Position numbers and translations under genes: made by a program. Below the pieces are notes generated by a model. It searched no databases and was not told the origin of the DNA. It worked only from the letters and a program-made list of their open reading frames with translations. Positions 62,679-64,000 of a stretch of DNA of 64,000 nucleotides are shown here, piece by piece (positions within the stretch are counted from its first letter, which is position 1; each line of letters starts with the position of its first letter). Source of the stretch: Desulfovibrio ferrophilus (GTDB lineage: Bacteria; Desulfobacterota; Desulfovibrionia; Desulfovibrionales; Desulfovibrionaceae). Where the stretch lies: contig NZ_AP017378.1 in the NCBI RefSeq assembly GCF_003966735.1, positions 372,001 through 436,000 on the forward strand. The letters run 5' to 3'.

Positions 62679-63125
62679 CTAGTGGGGCATCTGGGGGCGA
62701 TGGGCTTTCATGTTCTCGATGAATTCGCGAGTTTTCTCCGGGCCAACTTCTTCTCTCATTCGCAACAGGAAAGTGGTCGCAGTCTCAATCTTGTAGCGAT
62801 GCAGAAGAAGTTGCTGTTCTGTTAATGCTTCGAGGCGTTGGAGGGTAGGCGGCTCAATACCGGTCAGTTCAAGCATTCGCTTGTTCATGTTGGATTCACG
62901 CTTCTGGTGGAAGTCACCCATGGCCTGGTGGAGTTGCAGTTCTGCTTCAAGCAATATCCGACGCTTGGATTCGGGGATTTTCAGTTGGTTGATCTGGTGC
63001 ACTGCTAAATTGTGTCCCCTGTCGGGGGCAGTGAAGAACAGGGCGTGGTGAGCTGCAGCGGCGATGAACCCTATATTAAGGAATATGGAAAACAGGATCA
63101 GGATACGTTTTGTTCTGAGCTTCAC
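62679..63125 (-). CDS. Periplasmic heavy-metal sensor (Metal_resist/CnrX-like)
   Basis: A 148-residue protein with an N-terminal membrane anchor (TKRILILFSIFLNIGFIAAAAHHALFF) and a helical periplasmic domain with many His, Met and charged residues (LHQAMGDFHQKRESNMNKRMLELTGIEPP, LLLHRYKIETATTFLLRMREEVGPEKTREFI, ending KAHRPQMPH), like CnrX, ZraP and Spy relatives. Metal binding is inferred from the family and the histidines; the metal is unknown. The start is GTG at 63125 with AAGGAG upstream, overlapping the anti-sigma stop by four bases (GTGA). A longer reading frame upstream has no signal. Confidence 0.8.
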   Translation of the reverse strand: MKLRTKRILILFSIFLNIGFIAAAAHHALFFTAPDRGHNLAVHQINQLKIPESKRRILLEAELQLHQAMGDFHQKRESNMNKRMLELTGIEPPTLQRLEALTEQQLLLHRYKIETATTFLLRMREEVGPEKTREFIENMKAHRPQMPH

Positions 63126-63541
63126 AGGTATTCTCCTTGTCCGTCGATCAATACGGAGAGGGTATCGGTGCTGGTGGTCGATGAGGCAATGGCCGTGCTG
63201 TAGAACGTGGCCGTATACAGAAAGACACCGAGCAGAAGCCCTGCGGCGAGGGCGGTGATCCCCAGTCCTTTGTTGAGTGTGGGTAAGGCTAACCACCATG
63301 AGCCAACCGGTTTTTCAATGGATACGTTGCGTGCTGCAAGCAGGGTGGATGCAATCAGGTCCGGTGTCGGAGGTGGTCCGGGCAAGGCCCCAATATCATT
63401 ATATAGCCGCTGCAACTCGTCGAGGCGTTGCTGGCAGCCTGTGCATTCCAGGACATGCTCCTTGAGATTGCGGGCCTCGCTGGGGGCGAGCTCGCCATCC
63501 AGCCAGGCGTGTATATGCTGATCAGCTTTTTTACAGTTCAT
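63122..63541 (-). CDS. Anti-sigma factor with zinc-finger (zf-HC2) domain
   Basis: A 139-residue protein: MNCKKADQHIHAWLDGELAPSEARNLKEHVLECTGCQQRLDEL gives the HxxxCxxC zinc-binding anti-sigma domain (residues 1-45), then a Pro-rich stretch, one membrane segment (LGITALAAGLLLGVFLYTATFY, near 100-120) and a short periplasmic tail. This is the layout of membrane anti-sigma factors that hold ECF sigma factors. The start ATG 63541 has AAGGAG upstream; an open frame further upstream lacks a site. It is the first gene of the unit. Confidence 0.85.
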   Translation of the reverse strand: MNCKKADQHIHAWLDGELAPSEARNLKEHVLECTGCQQRLDELQRLYNDIGALPGPPPTPDLIASTLLAARNVSIEKPVGSWWLALPTLNKGLGITALAAGLLLGVFLYTATFYSTAIASSTTSTDTLSVLIDGQGEYL

Positions 63542-63590
63542 GAGTTCTCCTTGGACCACTGTGTGTGGCATACAATGTCCATATATGATG

Positions 63591-63618
63591 GAACGTACGA
63601 GGACGCAAAAACCTGCGC
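63591..63618 (-). promoter_or_regulatory. Predicted ECF-sigma promoter of the anti-sigma/sensor/sigma genes
   Basis: On the minus strand GCGCAGG (63618-63612), a 16-nt spacer, then CGTTC (63595-63591), with a run of T before it. It predicts a start near 63583, about 42 nt before the anti-sigma ATG. Identical boxes and spacing occur before the outer-membrane factor gene. Confidence 0.7.
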
Positions 63619-63697
63619 AAAAAAAATACCGGGAAAGAGGAACGGACAAATTCCGAGAGAGGCCTTGTGGCGCATCGAAAAAAAAGGCAGGATGTGC

Positions 63698-63724
63698 TTG
63701 ACAGCTTCAGCCCGGCAGTATATT
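63698..63724 (+). promoter_or_regulatory. Candidate promoter of rpsL
   Basis: A perfect TTGACA (63698-63703) is followed after 15 nt by TATATT (63719-63724; five of six). The spacing is short. It is the only strong pair in the 440 nt between the divergent anti-sigma gene and rpsL. Confidence 0.5.
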
Positions 63725-63825
63725 TACCCCGGACTTTGGTTGAATATACCGGCCCAAATGGGTCGGCGTCCACTACTTAACGATTCCTTGGGGATCCTCT
63801 GAGAGTGGAAGATAGCTCTGCTAAG

Positions 63826-63859
63826 AACGGCAGGGGGAATCTTCCCCCTGCCGTTTTTG
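63826..63859 (+). terminator. Intrinsic terminator in the rpsL leader
   Basis: A perfect 14-bp stem AACGGCAGGGGGAA/TTCCCCCTGCCGTT (63826-63839 with 63842-63855) closes on a 2-nt loop (larger in practice) and is followed by TTT. It lies about 100 nt after the candidate promoter and 120 nt before rpsL, with no gene between, so it probably works as an attenuator or ends a short RNA. Confidence 0.8.
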
Positions 63860-63981
63860 ATACTGTTTAGGCTGGCGTCGAACGGCCGGAAGTTCCGGGA
63901 CCGAGAAACGCGTTTTTCTGAGGCATGAGGCGGTGAGGCAACCGCCCGTAAATGTGCCGCAAATACCGGTGGAGGAAATGA

Positions 63982-64000
63982 ATGCCGACCATCAATCAGT
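63982..64000 (+). CDS. rpsL: 30S ribosomal protein S12 (5' end only)
   Basis: The window ends six codons into this gene. GGAGGAAATGA precedes the ATG and the first residues read MPTINQ, the universal start of S12. S12 is normally followed by rpsG and fusA, which lie off the right edge. The assignment rests on only these residues, its ribosome-binding site and the context near rpoBC. Confidence 0.85.

Overview
The window looks like a chromosomal segment of a Gram-negative, flagellated bacterium of the Desulfovibrionaceae type (Desulfobacterota). Lipid A genes lpxD-fabZ-lpxA-lpxI and lpxC show an outer membrane. The use of LpxI, the PSP1 protein with a basic tail, the U32/CCG-domain pair, and the order rpmE-DUF1385-prfA-prmC-lpxC are all familiar from that group. 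The genus assignment is inference from gene content; I could not run a search.

Layout. 1-2.9 kb: lipid A cluster, cut on the left inside lpxD. 2.9-4.3 kb: minus-strand metallo-hydrolase and nitroreductase. 4.4-8.7 kb: PSP1 protein, metG and a CgeB-type glycosyltransferase. 8.8-19.2 kb: carB, then a tight plus-strand run purF-kdsD-GT39 glycosyltransferase-YkgJ protein-PBP1A. 19.4-21.7 kb: three accessory genes (CxxxCH-tailed protein, YvcK/CofD-like protein, small amphi-Trp-like protein) that resemble the uncharacterised 'GAK system'; the first is broken by one base in a G7 tract. 21.9-23.9 kb: a lone flagellin gene behind a textbook sigma-28 promoter, a cupin and a MIF-like tautomerase. 24.2-27.4 kb (minus): U32 peptidase-family protein and an Fe-S/CCG protein, divergent from pyrK-pyrD. 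29.3-31.4 kb: MNT-HEPN protein, small DMT transporter, membrane-anchored AsmA-like protein. 31.4-37.4 kb (minus): mutY, a giant class I adenylate cyclase fusion, gpmA. 37.6-41.9 kb: rpmE, DUF1385, prfA, prmC and lpxC, the last with a near-perfect sigma-54 promoter.

42.0-56.1 kb is the core translation/transcription block: four tRNAs (Thr-UGU, Tyr-GUA, Gly-UCC, Thr-GGU), tuf, rpmG, tRNA-Trp, secE, nusG, rplKAJL and rpoBC, with terminators, promoters and leader hairpins between units. 56.2-63.5 kb is a minus-strand metal-sensing/efflux locus: anti-sigma factor, periplasmic Metal_resist-type sensor and ECF sigma factor, followed by outer-membrane factor, membrane-fusion protein and RND pump. The two transcription units carry the same promoter-like motif (GCGCAGG, 16-nt gap, CGTTC), so the sigma factor probably controls both itself and the pump. 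The window ends with the first codons of rpsL behind a leader that contains a strong terminator hairpin.

Most of the sequence is housekeeping. The points I rate highest are the GAK-like cluster with its frameshift, the paired ECF promoters, the sigma-54 promoter of lpxC, and the HEAT/pentapeptide/class I adenylate cyclase fusion.
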